Assembly (NCBI GenBank): GCA_900557165.1
Contig: USRS01000067.1
Location: 1-14,574 of the forward strand
From: an uncultured Clostridium sp.
Lineage (GTDB): Bacteria > Bacillota > Clostridia > Peptostreptococcales > Peptostreptococcaceae
Direction of reading: 5' to 3'
DNA: 14,574 nt
Made by a program: the position numbers and the translations under genes. A model generated the notes under the pieces. That model was not told the DNA's origin and searched no databases. It saw nothing but the letters and a program-made list of their open reading frames with translations. Of this stretch, positions 7,287-14,558 are shown piece by piece. Position 1 is the stretch's first letter, and the number at the start of each line of letters is the position of its first letter.

Positions 7287-10200
7287 TTAAAATAAAGAAA
7301 GCTGATTTTTATCACTCATATTAGCTAAAGAACCATGATTTGTTAAAGTCTCAATCACAGTTTTTGATATTTTAGTTCTTTTTCTCAAATCTTCTTTAGA
7401 TATAAACTCTCCATTTTCTCTTTCTTTTTGTATGTGAATAGCAGCATTTTCTCCCACACCTTGTAGTGCTATCATTGGAGGTAATATTTTATTTTCACCT
7501 ACAACTTTAAATTCTTTAGCATCAGATTCATAAATATCTACTGGTAATATTTCTATTCCCCTAGCATACATTTCATACGCAACTTCTAAAACAGTAAGCA
7601 TATTTTTTTCCTTTGCTGTAGCATCATTACCCATAGATGTGAGCTCTTCCATTTTATTCCTTATAACATCTAAACCTTTTACTATTAAGTCTGCATCAAA
7701 ATCTTCTGCTTTCATAGTGAAGTAAGTTGCATAAAAGGCTTCTGGATAATGAACTTTATAATAAGCAAGTCTAAAACTCATCATAACATAAGCCACTGCA
7801 TGAGCTTTTGGGAACATATATTTTATCTTTTGACATGAACCAATATACCAATCAGGCACATCATATTTTTTCATTTCTTTTATAAACTCAGGTTTTAATC
7901 CTTTACCTTTTCTAACACTTTCCATTATTGTAAAGGCCATCTTAGGTGGTAATCCTTTAAATATCAAGTAGTTCATTATGTCATCACGAGTAGATATAAC
8001 ATCTTTAAACTCCACAGTTCCTTCCACAACTAAATCTTGTGCATTATTTAACCAAACATCAGTCCCATGAGAAAGCCCTGATATACGTACAAGCTCTGCA
8101 AATGTCTTTGGTTTCGTATCAAGAAGCATTTGTCTAACAAATTTTGTACCAAACTCAGGTATGGCAAGACATCCTATAGGACAATTTATTTCTTCAGGTG
8201 TTACGCCTAGAGCCTCTGTTGATGTAAATAAAGACATGGTTTCTTTATCATCTAGTGGTATTTCTGTGGCAATCTTACCAGTAATATCTTCAATCATTCT
8301 GATGATGGTCGGAACGTCGTGCCCAAGTATATCAAGTTTTAATATCCTACCACTTATGGAATGATAATCAAAGTGTGTTGTTATAACTCCACAACTAGGA
8401 TCATTTGCAGGATATTGTATTGGTGTAATATCATAAACATCTTTATAATCTGGAATAACCATTATTCCACCAGGATGTTGTCCCGTTGTCCTTTTTACTC
8501 CTGTACATCCATTGGCAAGTCTTAAAACTTCTGCTGAAGTTGAATTTAAGTCATTTTCTTCAACAAACTTTTTAGCATAACCAAAGGCTGTTTTTTCTGC
8601 AACTGTACCTATTGTCCCTGCCTTATAAGTATGACCTTCTCCAAATAATACTTCTGTATATTTGTGAATTACAGGCTGATAACTTCCAGAGAAGTTAAGG
8701 TCTATATCAGGTTCTTTATCTCCTTCAAACCCAAGGAAAACTTCAAAAGGTATATCATGACCGTCTTTTTTTAGTGGTCTACCACACTTTGGACAATCTT
8801 TATCTGGTAAATCTGCTCCTGAACCCCACTCTCCTATTTCATAGAAATAAGAGTATTTACAATCAGAATTTTCACAAACATAATGAGCTGGTAGTGGATT
8901 AACTTCTGTTATATCACTCATAGTAGCAGCTAGCGATGAACCAACAGACCCCCTAGAACCAACTAAGTATCCATCTGCAAGGGATTTAGTAACCAGTTTT
9001 TGAGCTATAATATACATTACGGCATATCCATTGCTTATGATTGAATTTAACTCTCTATCAAGTCTTTTTCTAACAACATCAGGAAGTGGTGATCCATAAA
9101 TTCTTTCCGCTTTTGCATTACACATATCTCTAAGTTCTTTATCTGAACCCTCAATTCTCGGTGGGAAAGTTTCATTTGGTATTGGAAGTATATTATCTAC
9201 CATATCTGCCACCTTATTAGTATTTGTAACTACTACTTCATAAGCTAAGTCTTCACCTAAATATTTAAATTCCTCTAGCATTTCATCTGTTGTTCTAAAA
9301 TGTAAATAAGTTTCCTCTTCATCCACTTTAAATCCTTGTGAATATTTTAAAACTTTTCTAAATACAGCTTCATGTTTATCTATAAAGTGAACATCTCCCG
9401 TTGCCACAGGTATTTTACCAAATTTCTTAGCAACTTCTATTAATTTTCTATTTAAATCTCTTAATTCTTCTTCATCTTCTACTTCGCCTTTTTCAATCAT
9501 AAATCTATTATTGTCAATTGGCATAACTTCAATATAATCATAAAGAGAAATTATTCTTTCTAATTCTTCTTCACTTTTATTTTCTTTAACTGCCTTAAAT
9601 ACTTCTCCAGCTTCACAAGCAGAACCTACTATAATTCCTTCTTTGTATTTTTCTAAAACACTTTTTAAAATTCTAGGTGCTCTATAAAAATGATTTACAT
9701 GAGCATCTGAAACTATTTTATATAGATTTTTTATACCTTCTTGGCTTTTCGCTATTAAGGTAACATGATTTGTTGTAAGTTTTGTATAATCTACATCACC
9801 TAAAATTTCATTTACATCACTTAGTTTTTGGGCGCCTTTTTTTATAATCATTTCCATAAATTTTATAAATATATGAGCTGTTGCTTCTGCATCGTCTACG
9901 GCTCTATGGTGATTAAGTAGAGGTACTCCTAACTCTTTAGCTATAAGATTTAATCTAAATCTTTTCATATGAGGAAGTAGTGTTCTAGCTAATGTTAATG
10001 TATCTATTGAAGTATTTTTAAATTCAATATTTTGCTCTCTACATTTTTGTTGCATAAAGCCCATATCAAAGGCTGCATTATGAGCTACTAATACACTATC
10101 TCCTATAAATTCCACAAATTTAGGCAATATTTCTTCAATGGTAGGCTTATCTTTAATTAAATCATTTGTAATTCCCGTAAGTTCTTGAACTTTATAAGAA

Positions 10201-11582
10201 ATATCTTTTTGCGGATTAATTAATTGACTAAATCTATCTACAATTTTAAAGTTTTCAATTTTAACAGCACCAATTTCAGTTATCTTATCATTTTTATTTG
10301 AAAAACCTGTAGTTTCCAAGTCAAATACTACGAAACTTTGAGATAAATCTTTATCATTGGCATTTTGAATTACTGGTAAATTATCCTCTACCAAATAACC
10401 TTCCACGCCATAAAGTATTTTTATATTATTTGCTTTTCCTGCATCCATAGCATCAGGAAAGGCTTGTACCACACCATGGTCTGTAATAGCTATTGCTTTA
10501 TGTCCCCAAGCAGCTGCTTGTTTTACAAGTTTTTTTGTCGGACATAAAGCATCCATAGAAGACATTTGTGTATGGGCATGTAGTTCAACTCTTTTACCTT
10601 TTTTACAAGTATCTTTTCTTTCAGGCTTTTCTTCTGCTCTAATTCCACTTATAGTCATAGTTAATTCTCTTTGATAAGTGTCGTATAAAACATCACCTTT
10701 TATTTTTACATAAGAGCCTTCTTTTACTTTATTTAATACTTTATCTTTGTTTAAGTCATTTAAAAATAGTTTACAGTTAATTGAGCTACTATTATCTGTA
10801 ATAGACATGATACATAATATTTTACCATTTCTTAATTCCTTATTTTCAATATGGAATACTTCTCCTACAACAGCAACAGTTTTTGAATTTTGATTTAATT
10901 CTTTGATTTGATAAACTAAGCTATTTACATCTTCTCCGTATATCAGATGTTCATCATATTCATCTTTTATTACATAGCCTTCTTCTTCTTCATTTTCTTC
11001 TAAAACGTCAAAGTCCATTTCTCTTATTAATTCTTCTGTTTCTTTATCTATTCTTTCAAGTATTTTTTTCTTATCTATTTTTTCATTGACAGCTTTTTCA
11101 ACTTGAACATTATAATCTATCCCAAGCTCTTCTAATAAAACATTTCTTATAACGTCTTCTATATTATTCTTTTTTAATTTTTCATAAAAAATTTCCTTAG
11201 GTATTTTGATTTTCAATGTGTTATCTAAACACATAAATTCCACTTGTTTTTTCCATCCTTCAATGGCTGGACAGATTTTTTTTAATATATATAAAATATT
11301 ATTCCAATAAGTTTTTACTATATCTTTTTCAGATTTTCTACCAAAGCCAGTAAATTTGATTTTTATTCTAATATTTTTAAAATATTTTAATTTACCTAGC
11401 AATTCTTCTTTTAGTAAATCTAGTATCTCATGAGATATCATTTCCTTTGATAATAGATACATATAAACAATTCTATCTTCTTTAAAATACACAACTTTAG
11501 AAACTTGAACTTCCTTTAATTGTTTTTCCAGTCTACTATTTTTTATTTCTAATTTTTCTAAATAGTCTTTAACATTATCCAT
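7287..11582 (-). CDS. polC: DNA polymerase III alpha subunit, Gram-positive type PolC
   Basis: PolC is the replicative polymerase of low-GC Gram-positives with built-in 3'-5' proofreading. The 1431 residues show the expected order: an N-terminal region (about 1-220), an OB fold (about 230-315), and a PHP domain beginning HAHT (335-338) and interrupted by the exonuclease. The DEDDh exonuclease has DLETTG (421-426), HNAAFD (501-506) and HHRAVDDAEA (558-567). The PHP remainder and the polymerase core follow, with GSRGSVGSS (875-883). A zinc-binding set lies at C903, C908, C930 and C933, and the catalytic pair in PDIDLNF is D959 and D961. The C-terminal QLSLF is a canonical beta-clamp-binding peptide. 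The ATG at 11582 is preceded by AAAGGAAGTGAT, an 11 of 12 match to the anti-SD complement. Nothing looks truncated. Confidence 0.99.
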   Translation of the reverse strand: MDNVKDYLEKLEIKNSRLEKQLKEVQVSKVVYFKEDRIVYMYLLSKEMISHEILDLLKEELLGKLKYFKNIRIKIKFTGFGRKSEKDIVKTYWNNILYILKKICPAIEGWKKQVEFMCLDNTLKIKIPKEIFYEKLKKNNIEDVIRNVLLEELGIDYNVQVEKAVNEKIDKKKILERIDKETEELIREMDFDVLEENEEEEGYVIKDEYDEHLIYGEDVNSLVYQIKELNQNSKTVAVVGEVFHIENKELRNGKILCIMSITDNSSSINCKLFLNDLNKDKVLNKVKEGSYVKIKGDVLYDTYQRELTMTISGIRAEEKPERKDTCKKGKRVELHAHTQMSSMDALCPTKKLVKQAAAWGHKAIAITDHGVVQAFPDAMDAGKANNIKILYGVEGYLVEDNLPVIQNANDKDLSQSFVVFDLETTGFSNKNDKITEIGAVKIENFKIVDRFSQLINPQKDISYKVQELTGITNDLIKDKPTIEEILPKFVEFIGDSVLVAHNAAFDMGFMQQKCREQNIEFKNTSIDTLTLARTLLPHMKRFRLNLIAKELGVPLLNHHRAVDDAEATAHIFIKFMEMIIKKGAQKLSDVNEILGDVDYTKLTTNHVTLIAKSQEGIKNLYKIVSDAHVNHFYRAPRILKSVLEKYKEGIIVGSACEAGEVFKAVKENKSEEELERIISLYDYIEVMPIDNNRFMIEKGEVEDEEELRDLNRKLIEVAKKFGKIPVATGDVHFIDKHEAVFRKVLKYSQGFKVDEEETYLHFRTTDEMLEEFKYLGEDLAYEVVVTNTNKVADMVDNILPIPNETFPPRIEGSDKELRDMCNAKAERIYGSPLPDVVRKRLDRELNSIISNGYAVMYIIAQKLVTKSLADGYLVGSRGSVGSSLAATMSDITEVNPLPAHYVCENSDCKYSYFYEIGEWGSGADLPDKDCPKCGRPLKKDGHDIPFEVFLGFEGDKEPDIDLNFSGSYQPVIHKYTEVLFGEGHTYKAGTIGTVAEKTAFGYAKKFVEENDLNSTSAEVLRLANGCTGVKRTTGQHPGGIMVIPDYKDVYDITPIQYPANDPSCGVITTHFDYHSISGRILKLDILGHDVPTIIRMIEDITGKIATEIPLDDKETMSLFTSTEALGVTPEEINCPIGCLAIPEFGTKFVRQMLLDTKPKTFAELVRISGLSHGTDVWLNNAQDLVVEGTVEFKDVISTRDDIMNYLIFKGLPPKMAFTIMESVRKGKGLKPEFIKEMKKYDVPDWYIGSCQKIKYMFPKAHAVAYVMMSFRLAYYKVHYPEAFYATYFTMKAEDFDADLIVKGLDVIRNKMEELTSMGNDATAKEKNMLTVLEVAYEMYARGIEILPVDIYESDAKEFKVVGENKILPPMIALQGVGENAAIHIQKERENGEFISKEDLRKRTKISKTVIETLTNHGSLANMSDKNQLSLF

Positions 11583-11612
11583 GAGATTATCACTTCCTTT
11601 CCCAGATAAATT

Positions 11613-11621
11613 ATTATATCA
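11613..11621 (-). promoter_or_regulatory. Extended -10 element of the polC promoter
   Basis: The minus strand reads TGA then TATAAT (11618-11613), a perfect extended -10, 30 nt before the polC ATG. Transcription would start near 11606, leaving a leader of about 24 nt that contains the SD. The -35 region is poor and overlaps the inverted repeat at 11627-11672. Confidence 0.5.
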
Positions 11622-11626
11622 CATCT

Positions 11627-11672
11627 AAAAATAAATTTATTAATTCATAATATAATTTAAAAATTTATTTTT
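11627..11672. repeat. 12-bp perfect inverted repeat in the polC/HExxH divergent gap
   Basis: AAAAATAAATTT (11627-11638) is repeated in exact inverse as AAATTTATTTTT (11661-11672) with a 22-nt spacer. It lies upstream of both putative start points, over the expected polC -35 position, so it fits an operator better than a terminator. All arm bases are A or T, so chance is a serious alternative. The rest of this 164-nt gap holds the promoters and nothing else I can identify. Confidence 0.5.
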
Positions 11673-11718
11673 GGGATTAGCTTCATATTTATATTTTTTT
11701 AATATTATATATTATGAT

Positions 11719-11724
11719 TATAAT
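11719..11724 (+). promoter_or_regulatory. Possible -10 box of the HExxH gene
   Basis: TATAAT, about 23 nt before the TTG start. No recognisable -35 lies 16-18 nt upstream, only a T-run. The whole stretch is AT-rich, so the call is weak. Confidence 0.3.
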
Positions 11725-11731
11725 TTAAACT

Positions 11732-11740
11732 AAGGTGGTG
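11732..11740 (+). promoter_or_regulatory. Ribosome binding site fixing a TTG start at 11747
   Basis: AAGGTGGTG matches the consensus AAGGAGGTG at 8 of 9 positions, with 6 nt to TTG at 11747. The two in-frame GTG codons at 11735 and 11738 lie inside this SD and cannot be the start. Confidence 0.75.
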
Positions 11741-11746
11741 TTAAAT

Positions 11747-12427
11747 TTGGCGTGTGAAAATATCTTTGATATAAATTATATATCAAAATATTATAATAAC
11801 TTAGGAGAAAAAAAATTATTTAAAAACCTGGTAAAAGAGTTTAATTCTACCTTAGATAAAAAAGTTCATCTATATTATTCCACAAAAAAAGATATGCCCA
11901 TATGCGCACTGCCAAAATTAAAAATTTTATTAGTATCAAGAATAGGATTTTTATCTTTTTGCTATAACTTTTATTTTTATGTAAATACTTTTGATTATTA
12001 TAATATATATATATCAGAGAAAAATTTAAAAACCATAGCCAAGTGTGTTATTTCTCATGAAATTGGTCATATATTAGATGATAGTATCTCCAATAATAGA
12101 TTGGAAAATTCCAAAATACTAACAGATATTTTAGAAAAAATGATTAATTATAATATTGATATTTCTAAGGAAAATTACCATAAAGAAAATTTACCCAAAG
12201 AATTGGAAGATAGTGTAGTAACTTTTAAAAAAAATCTAGTTACAAGGGAATCTACAGCATGGGAAATAGGAAAATCCATTATGAACTTTGAAAATGAAGA
12301 TGAAAAATTTATATTCAACAAAATAAAAGAATATGCTCTTGCCACTTATAATTATGGAGATTTAAAAACTATTGTAAAAGAAAATAATTTAGATGTTTTC
12401 TTTAAATATAAAAGATATTTTGCTTAA
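11747..12427 (+). CDS. Unrecognised HExxH protein, putative zinc metallopeptidase
   Basis: I do not recognise the family. From TTG at 11747 the protein has 226 residues. Residues 102-111 read ISHEIGHILD, a zinc-peptidase HExxH motif with ligands H104 and H108 and catalytic E105. About 60 residues later RESTAW (167-172) offers E168 as a possible third ligand of the gluzincin kind; this is inference. There is no signal peptide. A hydrophobic aromatic stretch (about 58-81) before the motif looks more like core beta strands than a clear membrane helix, so I infer a cytosolic protein. The general plan recalls IrrE/ImmA-type peptidases, but no repressor gene lies next to it. The gene is monocistronic, divergent from polC and ends at a strong terminator. 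It may be lineage-specific. Confidence 0.75.
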   Translation: MACENIFDINYISKYYNNLGEKKLFKNLVKEFNSTLDKKVHLYYSTKKDMPICALPKLKILLVSRIGFLSFCYNFYFYVNTFDYYNIYISEKNLKTIAKCVISHEIGHILDDSISNNRLENSKILTDILEKMINYNIDISKENYHKENLPKELEDSVVTFKKNLVTRESTAWEIGKSIMNFENEDEKFIFNKIKEYALATYNYGDLKTIVKENNLDVFFKYKRYFA

Positions 12428-12431
12428 TTAC

Positions 12432-12476
12432 TAAGAAGCTTCAATGATAAAGTCATTGGAGTTTCTTATTATTTTT
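12432..12476 (+). terminator. Intrinsic terminator of the HExxH gene
   Basis: A 16-bp stem with two G-T wobbles (12432-12447 with 12453-12468) and a 5-nt loop is followed by TTATTTTT. It begins 4 nt after the stop codon, so the gene is transcribed alone. Confidence 0.88.
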
Positions 12477-12500
12477 ATAAAATCATATGTAAGCAGTAAA

Positions 12501-12543
12501 ATATTCACTTTTTTTGCATAATTCCACTTATTTTTGTGAATAT
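12501..12543. repeat. 8-bp inverted repeat upstream of the sirtuin gene
   Basis: ATATTCAC (12501-12508) and GTGAATAT (12536-12543) are exact inverse copies separated by 27 nt. The right arm ends 7 nt before the probable -10. The spacing is long for a single dimeric operator, but two half sites or a looped site are possible. It is probably not in the sirtuin mRNA. Confidence 0.4.
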
Positions 12544-12544
12544 T

Positions 12545-12556
12545 TGGTATTATAAT
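12545..12556 (+). promoter_or_regulatory. Possible promoter -10 region of the sirtuin gene
   Basis: TGGTATTATAAT contains two overlapping choices: an extended -10 TGG-TATTAT (12545-12553) or TATAAT (12551-12556). No clear -35 is present at the right distance. The leader would be about 30 nt. Confidence 0.4.
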
Positions 12557-12588
12557 ATTGTAAATATTATTTTAGGAGGTATCTATAT

Positions 12589-13323
12589 ATGAATAATAAT
12601 ATTGAAAAATTAAAAGAACTTATAGATAGTCATAATAATATTGTATTTTTTGGTGGTGCTGGTGTATCAACAGAATCTGACATTCCAGATTTTAGAAGCG
12701 CCACTGGTTTGTTTAGTGAAAAATTAAATAGAAATTTCTCTCCTGAACAGTTAGTTTCTCATACCTTTTTTATGAGATATCCTGAGGATTTTTTCAAATT
12801 TTATAAAGATAAATTAATCTATGAAGATGCCAAACCAAATAAAGCTCATATTGCTTTATCAAAGTTAGAAGAAATGGGTAAACTAAATGCTATAATTACT
12901 CAAAATATTGATGGACTTCATCAAATGGCTGGTAGCAGAAATGTTTTTGAACTTCATGGATCTATACATAGAAATTATTGTACTAAATGTAGTAAATTTT
13001 TTAACTTAGAAGAAATGTTAAACTTAGGTGAAATAGTTCCTCACTGCGATAATTGTGGTGCTATAGTAAAACCTGATGTTGTATTATACGAAGAAGCTTT
13101 AGATAACTCTGTTGTAAATAAAACAATAAATGCTTTAAGTAATGCTGATTTATTAATTATTGGTGGAACTTCACTAGTTGTTTATCCTGCTGCAGGATTT
13201 ATTGATTATTTTAATGGTGATAGTATCGTTCTTATTAATAAGAGTTCAACAGGTTACGACTCAAAAGCTTCTCTTATTATTAATGATTCCATAGGAAAGG
13301 TACTTTCACAAGTTATATTATAA
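12589..13323 (+). CDS. NAD-dependent protein deacylase, sirtuin (CobB/SIR2 family)
   Basis: Sirtuins remove acetyl or other acyl groups from lysine using NAD, giving nicotinamide and O-acyl-ADP-ribose. The 244 residues are a complete single domain. The NAD-binding motif GAGVSTESDIPDFR is at 23-36, TQNIDGLH at 104-111, and the general base is H123 in ELHGS. The zinc site is C131, C134, C153 and C156, and GGTSLVVYPA (192-201) is the conserved C-terminal NAD-site strand. The Tyr/Arg pair that marks desuccinylases is not evident, so deacetylation is likelier than desuccinylation. The ATG at 12589 has a perfect AGGAGG 9 nt upstream. The gene is flanked by its own terminator on each side, and no acetyltransferase or acetyl-CoA synthetase partner is adjacent. 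The symbol is left blank because cobB and srtN usage varies. Confidence 0.95.
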   Translation: MNNNIEKLKELIDSHNNIVFFGGAGVSTESDIPDFRSATGLFSEKLNRNFSPEQLVSHTFFMRYPEDFFKFYKDKLIYEDAKPNKAHIALSKLEEMGKLNAIITQNIDGLHQMAGSRNVFELHGSIHRNYCTKCSKFFNLEEMLNLGEIVPHCDNCGAIVKPDVVLYEEALDNSVVNKTINALSNADLLIIGGTSLVVYPAAGFIDYFNGDSIVLINKSSTGYDSKASLIINDSIGKVLSQVIL

Positions 13324-13338
13324 ATATTTATTCAATGA

Positions 13339-13378
13339 AATAAGGTAAGCCATATACTTACCTTATTCTTTTTCTTTC
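13339..13378 (+). terminator. Intrinsic terminator of the sirtuin gene
   Basis: A perfect 11-bp stem (AATAAGGTAAG, 13339-13349, with 13357-13367) and a 7-nt loop are followed by CTTTTTCTTT. It begins 15 nt after the sirtuin stop. The minus-strand side has no T-run. Its right arm contains the stop codon of the convergent 45-residue ORF. Confidence 0.85.
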
Positions 13379-13500
13379 TCATATACATCTTTATATATTA
13401 AAATAGCTTCATAATATGCTTCTTCTTCACTTATCCCCTTTTCTTGTGCTATTTTCTCGGCTGAGTCTTTTATAATCGATGCAGCTTCAAGTATGTTCAT
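13363..13500 (-). CDS. Small helical protein of unknown function, 45 residues
   Basis: An ORF from ATG 13500 to TAA at 13363-13365 has a good SD (GGAAGGTG, AAGG 7 nt upstream), which is the main evidence that it is real. The protein is acidic and predicted helical: about residues 3-21 (ILEAASIIKDSAEKIAQEKG), a turn GIS, then EEEAYYEAILIY to the charged end YEKEKE. It has no cysteine, membrane segment or known motif. It follows the GerW-type gene by 40 nt on the same strand without a terminator, so it may belong to that sporulation-linked operon. I do not recognise a family. Confidence 0.6.
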   Translation of the reverse strand: MNILEAASIIKDSAEKIAQEKGISEEEAYYEAILIYKDVYEKEKE

Positions 13501-13540
13501 AGAAACACCTTCCTATTTATTAACTACTTATTTTTGCAAT

Positions 13541-13990
13541 TTATTCTTTTTTCTTTTTATCTATATCTTCTTGGAATTTAACATCTTTATCATTATTTTT
13601 GTCATTATTTTTATCATGTTTTAATATTTTTTGAACTTTATCTATTATCCTTGGAGTTACTGTTAATATATTATCAACTAAGTTTATATTATCTTCTAAA
13701 GATATTAAACGTGTTTCTCCATTTTCCACCACAACAAAAGCCACTGGTGATATGGTTATGGCACCTCCACTTCCCCCCGCAAAGTTAGCATCATACTTAA
13801 TATCTTTTTTATTATTTTTGTTGTATTCTCCTCCACCTATACCAAATCCAACTGTCACTTTAGATATGGGAACAATAACAGATGATTCTGCTTTTATGGG
13901 GTTTCCAACTATAGTATTGGAATCTATGGAATTTTTTATAGTTTCAAGGGTAGTTTCCATTATACTTTGTATAGAATTAGTTGCTGTCAT
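13541..13990 (-). CDS. GerW/YtfJ-family sporulation protein
   Basis: This matches the Spore_YtfJ (GerW) family. YtfJ is a forespore protein in Bacillus, and GerW homologues affect germination; the biochemical activity is unknown. The family core is clear in GFGIGGGEY (48-56), FAGGSGGA (70-77) and SPVAF (81-85) after VIVPISKVTV. From the ATG at 13990 it has 149 residues. The last 25 residues form a charged low-complexity tail built on KNND repeats and ending in KKKKE. A GTG nine bases upstream is part of the AAGGAAGGTG SD, so 13990 is the better start. It begins 1 nt after the stop of the DUF2953 gene, so the two are translationally coupled, as in the Bacillus ytfI-ytfJ pair. Confidence 0.92.
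   Translation of the reverse strand: MTATNSIQSIMETTLETIKNSIDSNTIVGNPIKAESSVIVPISKVTVGFGIGGGEYNKNNKKDIKYDANFAGGSGGAITISPVAFVVVENGETRLISLEDNINLVDNILTVTPRIIDKVQKILKHDKNNDKNNDKDVKFQEDIDKKKKE
13590..13613 (-). repeat. 12-bp tandem repeat encoding the KNND tail of the GerW-type protein
   Basis: Two head-to-tail 12-bp units (13590-13601 and 13602-13613; 11 of 12 bases identical) encode Lys-Asn-Asn-Asp. A 12-bp unit keeps the frame, so the copy number could vary between strains without breaking the gene. Confidence 0.7.
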
Positions 13991-13991
13991 A

Positions 13992-14558
13992 TTAGTCACC
14001 TTCCTTAGTTCTATGTTTTCTTAACATAATTCTTATAATTATGGGAATTGATTTAAAAATCATAATTATTCTAAATTTAATATGTAGTCTTACACTTCCT
14101 TTTATTTTATTTTCTGTAAAATTAGGAATAATATTTAAATATAATTTTCCAATATCAAATATATTGGCTATATTTCCATATATACCATTTACAATTGTTG
14201 TCGTATATATATTTAAATAAGGATTAGCATTACCAAAATATATATTTGAATACAGTTGCTCTATTTTTATTTTCTTCATTAAATTTATAATATTTGAAAA
14301 CTCACCTTCTAGAAGTTTTATATTTTTTAAACTTCCTTTTTGCTCTTTCTTTTTCTTTTCTTTCTTAGTCTTTTTTTTCACAGGATATAGCTCTATATTA
14401 ATATTTATTATTTTAAACAGTAATTTGATTTTTAATTTTAATGTGACTTTTTTATCATTAAATTCCAATAAAAATATAAAATGGATATAAAGTATAAATA
14501 ATAAAATCAATATTAACAAAAAACATAAACTTATATATTTAAAATTAAAATATCTCAT
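13992..14558 (-). CDS. DUF2953 membrane-anchored protein, YtfI-like; 5' end uncertain
   Basis: The 188 residues fit DUF2953: one N-terminal membrane helix (about 9-31, LCFLLILILLFILYIHF and onwards), a beta-rich stretch (FNDKKVTLKLKIKLLFKI), and a very basic linker (about 60-75, KKKTKKEKKKKE). A second conserved part (YSNIYFGNANPYLNIY, GNIANIF, IKGSVRLHIKFRIIMIF) and a basic C-terminus follow. The function is unknown. In Bacillus and Clostridia this gene directly precedes the GerW/YtfJ gene, as here. The ATG at 14558 gives a sensible N-terminus but has no SD in the 16 nt available, and the frame stays open to the window edge. The true start may therefore lie outside, and the gene may be 5'-incomplete. 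Confidence 0.8.
   Translation of the reverse strand: MRYFNFKYISLCFLLILILLFILYIHFIFLLEFNDKKVTLKLKIKLLFKIININIELYPVKKKTKKEKKKKEQKGSLKNIKLLEGEFSNIINLMKKIKIEQLYSNIYFGNANPYLNIYTTTIVNGIYGNIANIFDIGKLYLNIIPNFTENKIKGSVRLHIKFRIIMIFKSIPIIIRIMLRKHRTKEGD

Noticed and set aside
11747..12427. ImmA/ImmR-type or IrrE/DdrO-type peptidase-repressor pair
   Set aside because: The HExxH motif alone suggests it, but no helix-turn-helix repressor lies next to it: the neighbours are polC and a sirtuin.
13997..13999. GTG start for the GerW-type gene
   Set aside because: This GTG is part of the AAGGAAGGTG ribosome binding site. ATG 13990 is correctly spaced behind it.
13752..14024. Plus-strand frame of 90 codons opposite the GerW-type gene
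   Set aside because: It is antisense to a clear GerW core with family motifs and has no SD. The plus-strand frames at 1192-1380, 4218-4442 and 8161-8364 are rejected for the same reason, opposite truB, infB and polC.
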